Origin: Saccharobesus litoralis
Lineage (GTDB): Bacteria; Pseudomonadota; Gammaproteobacteria; Enterobacterales; Alteromonadaceae
NCBI RefSeq assembly: GCF_003063625.1
Contig: NZ_CP026604.1
Coordinates: 2,294,001-2,358,000, forward strand
Length of the DNA stretch: 64,000 bases
Direction of reading: 5' to 3'
The notes beneath the pieces were generated by a model. It had not been told where the DNA came from and made no database searches. It saw only the letters and a list, made by a program, of their open reading frames with translations. Made by a program: the position numbers and the translations under genes. Positions 54,906-64,000 of this stretch are shown in pieces (positions within the stretch are counted from its first letter, which is position 1; every line of letters starts with the position of its first letter).

Positions 54906-56864
54906 TTAAGGAGCCTTGGCCGGCAAACCAAGCTGTTTTAATATGCTTGAAAATGCCACGTACTTAAAGTTTTGCGGCTGTACAGGCATTACGTTGCGGC
55001 CGTCTTGTACCACTAGCATTCCTTGACTAAATTCACCGCCAAAATTAGCGCTAGAAACGTCTAAGCCGTCGGTTTCAGAAGCACCATCTATGCCTTGGTA
55101 TAAATTGGCTGTTACTCTAAACGAACCCAAATAAGAATAAGGTTGGCTGGCTTTAAATAAGGCATACGAGTCATTGCCTTGGCTCGACACCACTAAGTAA
55201 CTGTTGTCGCCATTTTGATAAACCGCCAAACCTTCAATATCATCTTTCAGCCATTTGGCCGCCAAGCTCTTGTCGGTTAACTGAAATACTGAACGCAAAG
55301 GCATGGCGCGTTGCGGATCGATATGCGTTACCCATATGCCCATATCTTCCACCCCAACAAAGAGTTCACCTGTGGCTTGGTTAACATCACAACCTTCTGG
55401 CTGATCCGCCAATTTAAACTCGCGTACCAATTGGCCTTGCAAACCAGTTGAATCTTGGCTGATCGCATACTGTTGGTAGCGCCCGTCTTTATCATTAATT
55501 AATACGTAAGTTTGCTGTTGATACTGCGCCATACACAAACCGTAAACTTCGGGTAAATTGGTGGGTACCTGATCAAGTTCTGTTACTTGCTGACTGCGTT
55601 TATCAATGGCATACAAAGCAATGCTGTTGTGATCGCGCTGACTGGCACTCGCCAGTGCCACGTCTTGGCCATTTAGGGTAAAGCTGTCAACCAAATCAAC
55701 ATTGTTAATGCGGCCACTGGCAATAAACTGTAACTCTTGGCCTTGTAGATCGTATACACCTAAACCCGCTTGCTTATCTGTGCCTAGCACTAGGCTTTTT
55801 TGTGGCTGTTTAGGGTTAAACCAAATGGCGGGGTCGTCGGCCGCATCACCTAACTTAGCCACAGGCGTGGTTTCGACAAGCGCGGGGACTACTGCAAATT
55901 GGCGTAATTTAGCCGGTGTTTGCGCTTGACTGGTTTGCTGAATTAACTGTAAGCCAATGTCTTCGCCATAGTAGCCCAATTGCAATGTATCTTGTTGCCA
56001 AATACCGTCTAAAGCTTCAACTTCTGCACTGTTCAATGTTATGTGCTCAATGGCAGGTAAGCCTGACACTAACTTGTGTTGAGTTTTGACTCGCACAGCT
56101 TGCTTAGTGCCGGTTTGACTGACCAACACACTGCCATCGTCTAGCACGCTAATTTGCTCTATTTCTTGGCTTAATCGGCCAAAAGGCTGTAATAAACTCA
56201 AAGGCTGGCGATCGGGTTCGGCTTCGGCATGGGTCGAAAATTGCCAAATACCCACTAAAGCTTCAGCAATATAAATGGCTTGCTGGTTGTCATCTACGGC
56301 ACAACTGGTAATGCCGTGGCTAATGGGTAACTCGCGGATCACTTTTTGTTGCGGTGCCAATGTGGCGGTGTCTAATACCCAACGTTGCTCAACAGGCATA
56401 TCGGCTTTAATCAAAAAAGCATATAGGGCATTTTCACTGGTATTATGCTTTAAACACACGCCGTCCAAACCCGCTTGGCTTATCTTTTGACGACTCAATA
56501 AGCTAAATGTCTGACTTTGCCAATGAAAGCGATACAAGTCGAGTGCATTTTGTGCTTTGTTAACCGCCGCCACCACGCTAATACGCCCTTGGTCAGTTTG
56601 CCAAGTGCGCGCATCAATTTGCTCAAACTTACCCTTAACCTGTGCTATTGCCTGTTGCTGCTGATTGATAAGGTTAAGCCCTTGTGCCTCAGAACTAACC
56701 AGCCAGTGTTGATTGTCTAGCGCTTTCACGCTTTCAATATTACTTAGTGTAATAGGGGCTTTGGGGGCGCTACTGCCAGCGTAAGCCAGCGTGCTTGCAC
56801 TTAAACTTAAGGATAATAAGCAAGCGATAGAAGAAAGTTTGCAAGATAAAGGCATTAGGATCAT
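54906..56864 (-). CDS. Two-domain beta-propeller phytase
   Basis: An exported 3-phytase of 652 residues that hydrolyses inositol phosphates. A signal peptide covers about residues 10-30 (ACLLSLSLSASTLAYAGS). The N-terminal half (about 35-325) is a degenerate propeller. The C-terminal half (about 335-648) is the catalytic six-bladed domain with ADDPAIWFNP, VLGTDKQAGLGVYDLQG, the VDLVDSF blade and EGCDVNQATGELFVGVED, carrying Ca2+-binding Asp residues. Dual-domain phytases are common in marine bacteria. The start ATG at 56864 has GAGG five bases upstream. It is followed by phoX, 69 bp downstream. Confidence 0.92.
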   Translation of the reverse strand: MILMPLSCKLSSIACLLSLSLSASTLAYAGSSAPKAPITLSNIESVKALDNQHWLVSSEAQGLNLINQQQQAIAQVKGKFEQIDARTWQTDQGRISVVAAVNKAQNALDLYRFHWQSQTFSLLSRQKISQAGLDGVCLKHNTSENALYAFLIKADMPVEQRWVLDTATLAPQQKVIRELPISHGITSCAVDDNQQAIYIAEALVGIWQFSTHAEAEPDRQPLSLLQPFGRLSQEIEQISVLDDGSVLVSQTGTKQAVRVKTQHKLVSGLPAIEHITLNSAEVEALDGIWQQDTLQLGYYGEDIGLQLIQQTSQAQTPAKLRQFAVVPALVETTPVAKLGDAADDPAIWFNPKQPQKSLVLGTDKQAGLGVYDLQGQELQFIASGRINNVDLVDSFTLNGQDVALASASQRDHNSIALYAIDKRSQQVTELDQVPTNLPEVYGLCMAQYQQQTYVLINDKDGRYQQYAISQDSTGLQGQLVREFKLADQPEGCDVNQATGELFVGVEDMGIWVTHIDPQRAMPLRSVFQLTDKSLAAKWLKDDIEGLAVYQNGDNSYLVVSSQGNDSYALFKASQPYSYLGSFRVTANLYQGIDGASETDGLDVSSANFGGEFSQGMLVVQDGRNVMPVQPQNFKYVAFSSILKQLGLPAKAP

Positions 56865-56988
56865 TCAACCTCAGTTAATCAGTCAGAAAAAACAGTGCGA
56901 AGCTGTCAAGGGTCAGCTTATTAAGCTAGTAATAAAGATGGCTCAGGCCGACGCCTAAACCATCGAATTAACAACTCAATAAAGCCGA

Positions 56989-59739
56989 TTAAAATGAGTT
57001 ATAGGTAAAGCCTAACTCGAACGTACTACCATAGGTTTCATACTGGTAGTTATACTGGCTCGCACCGTGATAGAAGTAATAAGGCTCATCCGTAATGTTG
57101 ATAGCATTGAAGTAAACTAGGCTCGATTCACTCAGGTAAACCTTAAAGTTGAAGTCCAATTGCTGATGCGTATCTTCGTAAACATTCGCGTCGTTATCTT
57201 CTTCAACAAAGGCTTCTGATTTATGGCTTAACGTTAAACGCGTGCTGATAGTGTTGTTCTCGTAACCTAATGTGAAGTTAGCAACTGTGTCAGACTGACT
57301 TGGAATTTGCTCATCAGCATCGGTAAATGTGGCGTTTGCCGCTACCAATAATCCCAAGTCAAACTCTTTCGCCCAAGCAAGCTCGACACCACTAATAGAG
57401 GCTGAACCGCCATTAACTGGCTGGGTAACTTCTTCAAATTGATCCCATTGGCCGTTGTCTTCTACTTCGGCGGCTAAAATAAAGTTATCAATGTCTTTAA
57501 TAAAGTAACCCGCCGATAACACGCCAATATGCCCTGGGTAGTATTCAACCGAGAAATCAATATTGGTTGATTCAAACGGATCTAAATTTGGATTACCCAC
57601 TTCTGCAATCAATTCACCGTCATCATTTTCAATAATTTGGAATGCGGCTGAATCGCTAAAGCTAGGGCGAGCAATGGTTTTGGTATAGGCAAAACGCGTA
57701 ACTAATTTATCGCTAACGTCGTAGCGAATATTTAGGCTTGGCAATAAGTGGCTGTATTCTTTGTCTACAACCCATGGTAAGGCCACAATATCTTCAACAT
57801 CACCATCGCTGTCTGAATCTGTATAATCTGCCCCCACTTTGTTACCTTGGGTACTAAACTCGGTAGATTCGTAACGCAAACCAGCCACAACCTGCCATTG
57901 GTCAATATCCATTGTCACCATGGCATAGCTCGCAAAAATGTCTTCGTCACTGGCGTAAGACTGGCCTTTACTTTCAATTAATGAATCTTCAGCCGTTAAG
58001 TGAGTGGTGTTGATATTGCTGTTATAGAACTGACGAATCGCTTCGCGCGACAAACCAGGGCCAAAATTGCCTAAGCTCCAAGTTGGGGCAACCGCTGCAA
58101 ACTGCTCAGCGCTAACCTCAGGTAAATCTTCTTCGTAAATATTCACAGCCACATCATAAAACTTGCTGCGCTGACGCAATTTACCCCCAAATTTAAACTC
58201 GCCATTGTAATTGTTAAATATAAAGTCGCGGCTTAAATCAACTTTAACGCTAAACTCTTTGTCTTCTGATTCACCGTCTGTCGTTTCAAAACCGTCTAAC
58301 ACAAAGTTGCTCAAGTCGTGACCATTAGCCGACTGAGTTAATACAGGAACTTGACCGGCTTGGTAGGTCATGTCGATATCTTCACCTTCGAATGATGTGT
58401 CGATACGGCCTGGTTCTTTTTCGGTTGATAGTGAGTAACCCAAGTTATATTCAACTAGCCAGTTGTCTAGTTGGTTTTCACCGCCGAAGACAACAGAGTT
58501 GATTTCTTGCTCTTCAAGTCTGTCTTTAACATCGCGATCCATAGTCGCAGCTGTAACTGAGGCCGAGGTCGCATCGGCATTGACTAAAGTTCCATCTTCA
58601 AATTTATACTCGTTGCGCAAACGGAACTCATCATCAGAAAAACGGCTAAATAAAGTACGTAAGTAATATTTGTCGGTTGCGCTGGTGTGTAAATCAAGAT
58701 TAAGTGCTAAACCCGCGCGCTCACGCGTAACACGGTAAGAGCGTTGTTCAATTTCAGCAGCACCAAAGGCTTCGTCTTCATTTTCGCCAAACTCGGTATC
58801 AGCCCAGCCGCCATCGGTTTCCATGTTGTGCGAACCAAAGTCACGCTTAAACCAGCTAGCCGCAGCAGCAACCCCTAATTGGCTATCGCCTAAGTCAATA
58901 ATGTCGGTAAAACTGCCCGATAACTTAGGGCTGCTTTGTTCTGTTTGCTCGTTATAGCTGGTTTGTACTGTGGCGCTAAAGCTTTGCCCTTCGCGATCAA
59001 AACCGCTTAAGCTTTTAACATCAATAGAGCCGCCAATCGCATCGGCATCCATATCCGGTGTTACGGTTTTGCTAACTTCCAAACCTTCAATTAATTCACT
59101 TGGGATCACATCCATTGCTACGCTGCGCACACCGGCTTCTGGCGATGGGATATTGGCACCGTTAATGGTTAGGTTATTGAGATTAGGATCAATACCGCGA
59201 ATACCAACAAAGCGACCTTCACCTTGGTCGCGCTGAACAAACATACCCGGTAAGCGTTGTAACGCTTCCGCTACGTTTTGATCAGGAAATTGGCCAACAG
59301 AATCAGCAGACACAATCGTTTTTAAATTGCTGGCATTCTTTTGGCGGTTTAATGCATTCGCTTGACTAGCCGCCATACCTAATACCAACACTTCTTCCAT
59401 GGCTTCTTCGCGACTACCGATGGTAAATGTCCGGCTAGTAAACTGGTCATTTTTAACTGAAACCGAGTATTCTTGAGGCTCTGTGCCTAAGTAAGTAATC
59501 ACTAAGGTGTAATCGCCATCGGCCACATTATTAAAGCGGAATGAACCGTCGCGCTGCGATACTTGCTTGCGCTGTAACTCTTTTAATTCGACCAACGCGC
59601 CTTCAAAATAAACCTTGTTGTTAACATCGGTAATGCGGCCTTGAACTTCGGCAGACAGTGTTGGGGCTGACAACATAGCCAGCCCACATGCTGCAGCAAT
59701 GGGTGCAATTTTAAATTTTAATTGGTGATTGCCTAACAT
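56989..59739 (-). CDS. TonB-dependent receptor linked to phytase and PhoX
   Basis: A large outer-membrane transporter of 916 residues. A signal peptide is followed by a carboxypeptidase-regulatory-like beta-sandwich (about 30-110, AEVQGRITDVNNKVYFEGAL) and a TonB-box/plug region with PDQNVAEALQRLPG and FVGIRGIDPNLNNLTINGA, as in the carbohydrate-type SusC-like receptors. The barrel ends FELGFTYNSF. The ATG at 59739, with AGGA upstream, precedes the signal peptide; the longer in-frame extension is rejected. Its position before phytase and phoX suggests it imports phytate or inositol phosphates. A possible Pho box lies upstream. Confidence 0.92.
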   Translation of the reverse strand: MLGNHQLKFKIAPIAAACGLAMLSAPTLSAEVQGRITDVNNKVYFEGALVELKELQRKQVSQRDGSFRFNNVADGDYTLVITYLGTEPQEYSVSVKNDQFTSRTFTIGSREEAMEEVLVLGMAASQANALNRQKNASNLKTIVSADSVGQFPDQNVAEALQRLPGMFVQRDQGEGRFVGIRGIDPNLNNLTINGANIPSPEAGVRSVAMDVIPSELIEGLEVSKTVTPDMDADAIGGSIDVKSLSGFDREGQSFSATVQTSYNEQTEQSSPKLSGSFTDIIDLGDSQLGVAAAASWFKRDFGSHNMETDGGWADTEFGENEDEAFGAAEIEQRSYRVTRERAGLALNLDLHTSATDKYYLRTLFSRFSDDEFRLRNEYKFEDGTLVNADATSASVTAATMDRDVKDRLEEQEINSVVFGGENQLDNWLVEYNLGYSLSTEKEPGRIDTSFEGEDIDMTYQAGQVPVLTQSANGHDLSNFVLDGFETTDGESEDKEFSVKVDLSRDFIFNNYNGEFKFGGKLRQRSKFYDVAVNIYEEDLPEVSAEQFAAVAPTWSLGNFGPGLSREAIRQFYNSNINTTHLTAEDSLIESKGQSYASDEDIFASYAMVTMDIDQWQVVAGLRYESTEFSTQGNKVGADYTDSDSDGDVEDIVALPWVVDKEYSHLLPSLNIRYDVSDKLVTRFAYTKTIARPSFSDSAAFQIIENDDGELIAEVGNPNLDPFESTNIDFSVEYYPGHIGVLSAGYFIKDIDNFILAAEVEDNGQWDQFEEVTQPVNGGSASISGVELAWAKEFDLGLLVAANATFTDADEQIPSQSDTVANFTLGYENNTISTRLTLSHKSEAFVEEDNDANVYEDTHQQLDFNFKVYLSESSLVYFNAINITDEPYYFYHGASQYNYQYETYGSTFELGFTYNSF

Positions 59740-59825
59740 AAATTGTGTCCTATCATTTTTTGTTGGTACCGAGCCAGACTTTTCATTCCGCCTCGGGTGT
59801 TTGGCGCGCACATTAAAAACGATAT

Positions 59826-59843
59826 ATGACAAAACGATTGCAG
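59826..59843 (-). promoter_or_regulatory. Possible Pho box upstream of the TonB receptor
   Basis: On the minus strand CTGCAAT-CGTT-TTGTCAT resembles the PhoB consensus of two CTGTCAT repeats separated by 4 bp (11 of 14 repeat positions match). It lies about 87 bp upstream of the receptor ATG. PhoB control would fit the cluster's phosphate-scavenging content; the match is moderate. Confidence 0.4.
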
Positions 59844-60075
59844 TATTTCACCTCAACTCCAGATAAATCACCCATTTTCAGTTTATGTTCAGGTTTTCTT
59901 GCCTGAAATGAGCTAAATTGACACCCAGGTTTAACCATTAAGAAAAACCAAAATAAAACAATAAATATCAACAACTTAAATAAAACTATTACTCCATACT
60001 ACCGAGTAGCAACATTAACAAGACAGCACGACATAGCAAAAAGCCGACTTATTTTTGTCAAATCCGTGAGCTAAT

Positions 60076-61083
60076 ATGACCCTGCCTTTTAGATATACGT
60101 TTTTTTATACTGTCGCCACTCAAAACAGCCTAGCTGGCGGCTCGCTCAATACCATGAATTTTGAATTACTGAGACACCACAACAAACTAATTTCGGCGGT
60201 TATTGCCATGATTGCCATGACACTAACCATAACCTTACTGCAAGGCGAACCTAAGCTAAAATCGGAAATCGAATGGCTAGATATAGTGGGTGAAGGAGGC
60301 ATTGCCTTAATCAGCTTAATGTGGATATTCTTTATTTTGATCAGCCGCCCTGCCGGTATGGTCACGACTATGCTGGTTACCGGCTTACTATTTGTGCACT
60401 GTTCTTTACTATTAGATTTAATCGACGAGTTTTTGCACTACCCTCATCGCCAGTTTTGGCTGTTAGCTTATGAGTCGTTACCCGCGCCTATTGGCATGAT
60501 TTTAATGACTTTTGGTTTATACCATTGGCATAAAGAGCAGCTTGAGGTTAATCAACAGTTACGCCGCCGCGAGCGCGTTTACCGCGAGCATGGCCTAATT
60601 GATTACATTACCGGTTTATACAGTGCCGATTATATGATGGCGCAAGTGCAGCAAGAGTTAAGGCAACTAACTGAATATTCCACCCGCAATTTTAGTTTGC
60701 TAATGCTAGATATCGACGCGTTTGATACGTTTGTCCGGCAACATGGTGATGTGCAAGCTGATCGTTTTTTACGTGAAGTCAGCGAGTTGATCTTAATTAA
60801 TATTCGCACTAGTGATCTGGCCTGTCGCTATGCTGGCGATCGCTTTATCGTATTACTGCCGCAAACCTCATTAACCGATGCGCAACAAATTGCTCAACAA
60901 CTACAACAGGCCATTGCGCACTTTGCCTTTAAGCCTGAAAAGTCGGCGCGGGCTGTCTATCAAAACATGAGTGTTAGCGTTGCGCCAGCCGATGCGAATA
61001 GCTCTCTCGATTCGCTCATGGCCGAGCTTAATCAACAAATGGAAAACATCAAGCTCGCTGTTAAAAACAAGTCTGTGGCATGA
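60076..61083 (+). CDS. Membrane protein with degenerate GGDEF domain
   Basis: A 335-residue protein with four or five N-terminal membrane helices (about 40-150), a linker (LEVNQQLRRRERVYREHGL) and a C-terminal GGDEF-family domain (about 170-330). The catalytic motif is AGDRF instead of GGDEF, so diguanylate cyclase activity is doubtful, yet the RxxD site (RTSD) is kept, suggesting c-di-GMP binding. A start at 60154 (MNFELLRH) is also possible. It overlaps the downstream AraC gene by 4 bp (ATGA) and is divergent from the phytase-linked TonB receptor. Confidence 0.88.
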   Translation: MTLPFRYTFFYTVATQNSLAGGSLNTMNFELLRHHNKLISAVIAMIAMTLTITLLQGEPKLKSEIEWLDIVGEGGIALISLMWIFFILISRPAGMVTTMLVTGLLFVHCSLLLDLIDEFLHYPHRQFWLLAYESLPAPIGMILMTFGLYHWHKEQLEVNQQLRRRERVYREHGLIDYITGLYSADYMMAQVQQELRQLTEYSTRNFSLLMLDIDAFDTFVRQHGDVQADRFLREVSELILINIRTSDLACRYAGDRFIVLLPQTSLTDAQQIAQQLQQAIAHFAFKPEKSARAVYQNMSVSVAPADANSSLDSLMAELNQQMENIKLAVKNKSVA

Positions 61084-62090
61084 AGCGTTCTTGGTTTGAA
61101 ATCGACGATAAAATACTCGACAGCCATCAATTGGCGGTGAGTTTAATTGACTTAGCCCGTCATCGTGGCGTGGAGCCCGATCGCCTATTACGTGGCACGC
61201 GTGTTTTTTATCAAGATCTACAACAATCACATTGGCTAAGTTGTGACCAATTGTTTAAATTAATTCACAACGCCGAAAAGCTGGTATCGAGTCAGGATTT
61301 AAGCTTTTTATTGGGACGACGTTTATTACAAAACCCCAACCAACCCATTAATCAAGTATTGATGAATGGCCATACATTACGCGATAGTTTTAGAGTAGCC
61401 AGTTGCTATCAAATGCAGTTATTGCCGCTGGTTAGTATGCAAATTCGCCAATACCAAAGCCAAAGCTATATTTTAATAGACACCGCCATTAGCGAAGCGG
61501 CTCCGCAACAATTTATCGCCGAATTAGTCGCCACCGCCATTAATACCTTTTGTAAATGGCGTTTGGGCCGACAAGTTCCGTTGCATTTTTACTTTCCTTT
61601 TGCCCGTCCGCGTAATATTTATCAATACGAAGAAAACTTAGGCCATCGCCTACACTTTAACCAACAACTGTTTATGGTGGCGTTGGACAGCCATTGGTTA
61701 GACCAAGCATTACTAGATAACTCTTCGATTGTACGCCGACAACAACGTGTATTGTGCCAACAGCGCCGCCAGCAACTCAATATGCACTGTGGTTTGCTCC
61801 AATATATTTGCCAATATTTACAACAACAACCCAACGCTAGCTTAGATGATTGTGCAAACTTTATGGCGATCAGCCACGCCACTTTAAAACGTAAACTTAA
61901 GCAACACGCAACCAGCTTTCAAAAACTGCAAGATAAAGTGCGTAAACAACAGGCGGTGTTTGATTTACAAGTCTGTGGCCATGGCAATGAGCAAGTGGCT
62001 CACAAGCTGCAATTTAATGATTTACCCAATTTTCGCCGCGCAATCAAACGTTGGACAGGCATGACCCCGAGTGAATTACGTAATAATTAG
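61080..62090 (+). CDS. AraC-family transcriptional regulator
   Basis: A 336-residue regulator with a long N-terminal effector domain (about 20-215, arabinose-binding-like as in the OruR/ArgR-type AraC proteins) and a C-terminal double helix-turn-helix (about 235-333). The second HTH has the family signature NEQVAHKLQFNDLPNFRRAI followed by KRWTGMTPSELR. It is translationally coupled to the degenerate GGDEF gene, suggesting that the membrane protein passes a signal to it. The divergent phytase/PhoX cluster is a plausible target, unproven. Confidence 0.9.
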   Translation: MKRSWFEIDDKILDSHQLAVSLIDLARHRGVEPDRLLRGTRVFYQDLQQSHWLSCDQLFKLIHNAEKLVSSQDLSFLLGRRLLQNPNQPINQVLMNGHTLRDSFRVASCYQMQLLPLVSMQIRQYQSQSYILIDTAISEAAPQQFIAELVATAINTFCKWRLGRQVPLHFYFPFARPRNIYQYEENLGHRLHFNQQLFMVALDSHWLDQALLDNSSIVRRQQRVLCQQRRQQLNMHCGLLQYICQYLQQQPNASLDDCANFMAISHATLKRKLKQHATSFQKLQDKVRKQQAVFDLQVCGHGNEQVAHKLQFNDLPNFRRAIKRWTGMTPSELRNN

Positions 62091-62137
62091 ATCCATTTAT
62101 TATTGACCAGATTCTCCAAATATAATCCAATCATTTA

Positions 62138-62226
62138 AATTTTAGGGGCAAAGTACTTATATCCATGTAAGCAAAGTCGAGAGTAAGCACTGATAATGAA
62201 CCATAAGACCTGAGCGAGAGACTATA
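62138..62226 (+). mobile_element. MITE-like repeat, family 1, 5'-truncated copy
   Basis: Retains TTTAGGGGCA, the ATCCATGTAAGCAAAGTCGA internal segment and the right end CCTGAGCGAGAGACTATA, but lacks the left terminus and centre. It lies 87 bp before the ABC exporter start, so it contributes to that gene's promoter region. No other feature is visible in the 62091-62312 gap. Confidence 0.72.
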
Positions 62227-62312
62227 AGAAGCAAATCATTGTCGATAACAAATACTCAACTATTTGATTAATGGCTATGGTAATCTTTAGAAAACTCTAT
62301 TTTTATTTCTCT

Positions 62313-64000
62313 ATGCGCCGCTCTCATTCCCAAGATATGCCAACTGGCCCGATTAACTGGCAGGTCATTAAACAGGTCATTCCCTATTTATTTGAATTTC
62401 GCGCGCGGATCAGTCTAGCTATAGTCTGTTTAGTACTGGCCAAGCTCGCCAGTATTGGCTTGCCGTTTTTATTAAAACACACAGTAGATTATTTAGATGA
62501 TCCCGCCAAACAAGCGTTAGCTGTGCCGATTGCCTTAGTATTAGCATATGGTGCGCTGCGGTTTTTAAATACATTACTTGGTGAAATTCGCGATACCTTA
62601 TTTGGTCGTGTCACTGAGCGCGCGATGCGACGCTTGGGCTTAACCGTGTTCGAACACCTACACAAATTGGAACTGGCTTTTCACTTAGAGCGTAAAACTG
62701 GCGGTGTCTCGCGTGATATTGAACGCGGAGTTTCAGGCATTAGTTTTGTGATGCGCTTTATGGTGTTTAATATCATTCCGACTCTATTAGAAATAGCCTT
62801 AGTGATCGCCATTTTCTTTAGTGAATACGGATTCGAATTTGCCGCCATAACCCTATTAGCCATTGTCGCTTATGTTGCTTTTTCTGTGATCGCCACTGAA
62901 AAGCGCACGCAATTTGTCCGTGAAGCCGCCAAAGCGGATTCAACCTCCAATACCACAGCGATCGACAGCTTGCTCAATTTTGAAACAGTTAAATACTTTA
63001 ATAATGAAGCCTACGAAGCTAAGCGCTATGACGAAGCATTAGCCAATTGGGAGCAAGCGAAACGTAAAAACCGTTTGTCGTTATTTGTACTTAACGGCGG
63101 CCAAGCTTTTATTATTGCTGGCGCGATGACCGGCATGATGGCTCTAGCGGCCGTACAAACTCACGCCGGTAAAATGACCCTGGGTGATTTTGTATTAATT
63201 AATGCTTTTATGATGCAGCTATTTTTACCGCTCAACTTTTTAGGTTTCGTTTATCGAGAAATTCGTGGCTCACTGGCCAATATTGAACGACTGTTTGAAT
63301 TACTCGGTAAAACACCAAACGTTAAAGACGCTGACAACGCAAGCACGTTAACCGTATCACAAGGTAAAATTACGTTTAATCAAGTCAGTTTTCATTACGC
63401 TGCTGAACGCCCTATTTTAAACAATATTAGTTTTTCTATCACTCCAGGCCAAAAAGTAGCCGTGGTCGGGGAAAGTGGCTCAGGCAAATCAACACTAGTT
63501 AAGCTATTGTTCCGTTTTTACGACGTTAATAGTGGCGCAATAAAAATTGATGAGTTGGCGATCAACCAAGTTGAACAAGCCAGCTTACGACAAGCTATCG
63601 CTATTGTGCCGCAAGATACCGTACTATTTAACGCCAGTTTATTCGACAATATTCAATATGGTCGTCCTGATGCTAGTGAACAAGAAATACAACGAGCGAT
63701 TGATCTCGCCCATTTACGTCAATTTATTAATAGCCTGCCAGAAGGCTTAAATACGCAAGTTGGCGAGCGCGGGTTAAAGCTGTCTGGCGGTGAAAAGCAA
63801 CGGGTTGCTATTGCTCGCGCTATTCTTAAAAAAGCGCCAATTATGGTGTTCGATGAAGCCACATCGAGTTTAGATAGTCACTCTGAGCAATCCATATTAC
63901 AAGCATTAAAAGAAGTTGCTAAGGATCATACCAGCTTAGTCATTGCCCATCGCTTATCTACCATTATTGATGCTGATAATATTATTGTTATGAGCCAAGG
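62313..64000 (+). CDS. ATM1-type ABC transporter, permease and ATPase fused (3' end outside the window)
   Basis: The reading frame is open to the window edge; about 562 residues are visible. The N-terminus MRRSHSQDMPTGPINWQVIK precedes a six-helix exporter domain (about 20-310, with RTQFVREAAKADSTSNTTAI and NFETVKYFNNE, the ATM1/HMT1 hallmark). The ATPase has Walker A GESGSGKST, Q-loop VPQDTVLF, signature LSGGEKQRVAIARA, Walker B IMVFDEATSSLD and H-loop IAHRLST. Relatives export glutathione-linked or metal conjugates. In-frame ATGs at 62271 and 62277 are alternatives. The missing end is only the last part of the ATPase domain. Confidence 0.93.
   Translation, partial: MRRSHSQDMPTGPINWQVIKQVIPYLFEFRARISLAIVCLVLAKLASIGLPFLLKHTVDYLDDPAKQALAVPIALVLAYGALRFLNTLLGEIRDTLFGRVTERAMRRLGLTVFEHLHKLELAFHLERKTGGVSRDIERGVSGISFVMRFMVFNIIPTLLEIALVIAIFFSEYGFEFAAITLLAIVAYVAFSVIATEKRTQFVREAAKADSTSNTTAIDSLLNFETVKYFNNEAYEAKRYDEALANWEQAKRKNRLSLFVLNGGQAFIIAGAMTGMMALAAVQTHAGKMTLGDFVLINAFMMQLFLPLNFLGFVYREIRGSLANIERLFELLGKTPNVKDADNASTLTVSQGKITFNQVSFHYAAERPILNNISFSITPGQKVAVVGESGSGKSTLVKLLFRFYDVNSGAIKIDELAINQVEQASLRQAIAIVPQDTVLFNASLFDNIQYGRPDASEQEIQRAIDLAHLRQFINSLPEGLNTQVGERGLKLSGGEKQRVAIARAILKKAPIMVFDEATSSLDSHSEQSILQALKEVAKDHTSLVIAHRLSTIIDADNIIVMSQ

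Overview
The window is a chromosomal replication-origin region of a marine-type gammaproteobacterium, most likely in the Alteromonadales. The evidence is the order dnaA-dnaN-recF-gyrB diverging from rpmH-rnpA-yidD-yidC-mnmE around an oriC-like intergenic region, an E. coli-like dapF-DUF484-xerC-yigB-uvrD block, and accessory families common in Alteromonadales (DUF3019, MipA/OmpV, large TonB-dependent receptors, many GGDEF proteins). No rRNA, tRNA, CRISPR array, integrase or full-length insertion sequence was seen.

Layout. 1-7.1 kb: a CbbR-like LysR regulator, ppc, aroE with a DUF1488 gene, a truncated haemoglobin and an NhaD/ArsB-type antiporter. 7.1-10.2 kb: a gene-poor accessory stretch with a solitary ParA plus small ribbon-helix-helix-like protein, a very A-rich gene-free tract and repeat debris. 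10.2-12.4 kb: a secreted DUF6351-type protein. 12.8-18.3 kb: the dapF to uvrD block. 18.3-28.3 kb: a half-size GDT1 protein, two tandem REC-REC-GGDEF proteins, rarD, recQ, and a FIST plus PAS-GGDEF-EAL operon. 29-39.8 kb: the origin region, with two parS-like palindromes inside recF. 40-46.4 kb: an RstAB-like two-component system beside DUF3019, MipA/OmpV, a 29-residue lipoprotein and a divergent TonB-dependent receptor. Two GTTACA-N4-GTTACA direct repeats lie in the shared promoter region. 46.4-50.4 kb: an odd ion-channel-like protein, an SLC45-like MFS transporter and a YgjP-type metallopeptidase. 50.4-52.9 kb: a small accessory island that looks like an integron cassette remnant without an integrase (two hypothetical cassettes, ccdAB, three attC-like hairpins and three REP-like repeats). 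52.9-62.1 kb: an organophosphate cluster (PhoX phosphatase, beta-propeller phytase, TonB-dependent receptor) divergent from a degenerate GGDEF protein and an AraC regulator. 62.3-64 kb: an ATM1-type ABC exporter running off the window.

Several repeat families are scattered between genes. One is a ~225-bp MITE-like element with TATAGTC termini (full copies at 1.2 and 38.0 kb; an expanded copy at 19.1 kb; deleted copies at 10.0 and 62.1 kb). A second family is bounded by ACTAGTAC-like ends (9.6, 18.3 and 28.5 kb). A 27-31-nt palindrome built on AGGCATTGGTTTT sits at gene 3' ends (39.9, 45.9 and 49.6 kb, with a decayed copy at 46.8 kb). The third group is the REP-like repeats of the 50-53 kb island. 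The points most worth following are the integrase-less cassette cluster, the predicted RstA-type operator pair with its small lipoprotein gene, the phytate-scavenging cluster, the filter-less channel, and the parS sites in recF.
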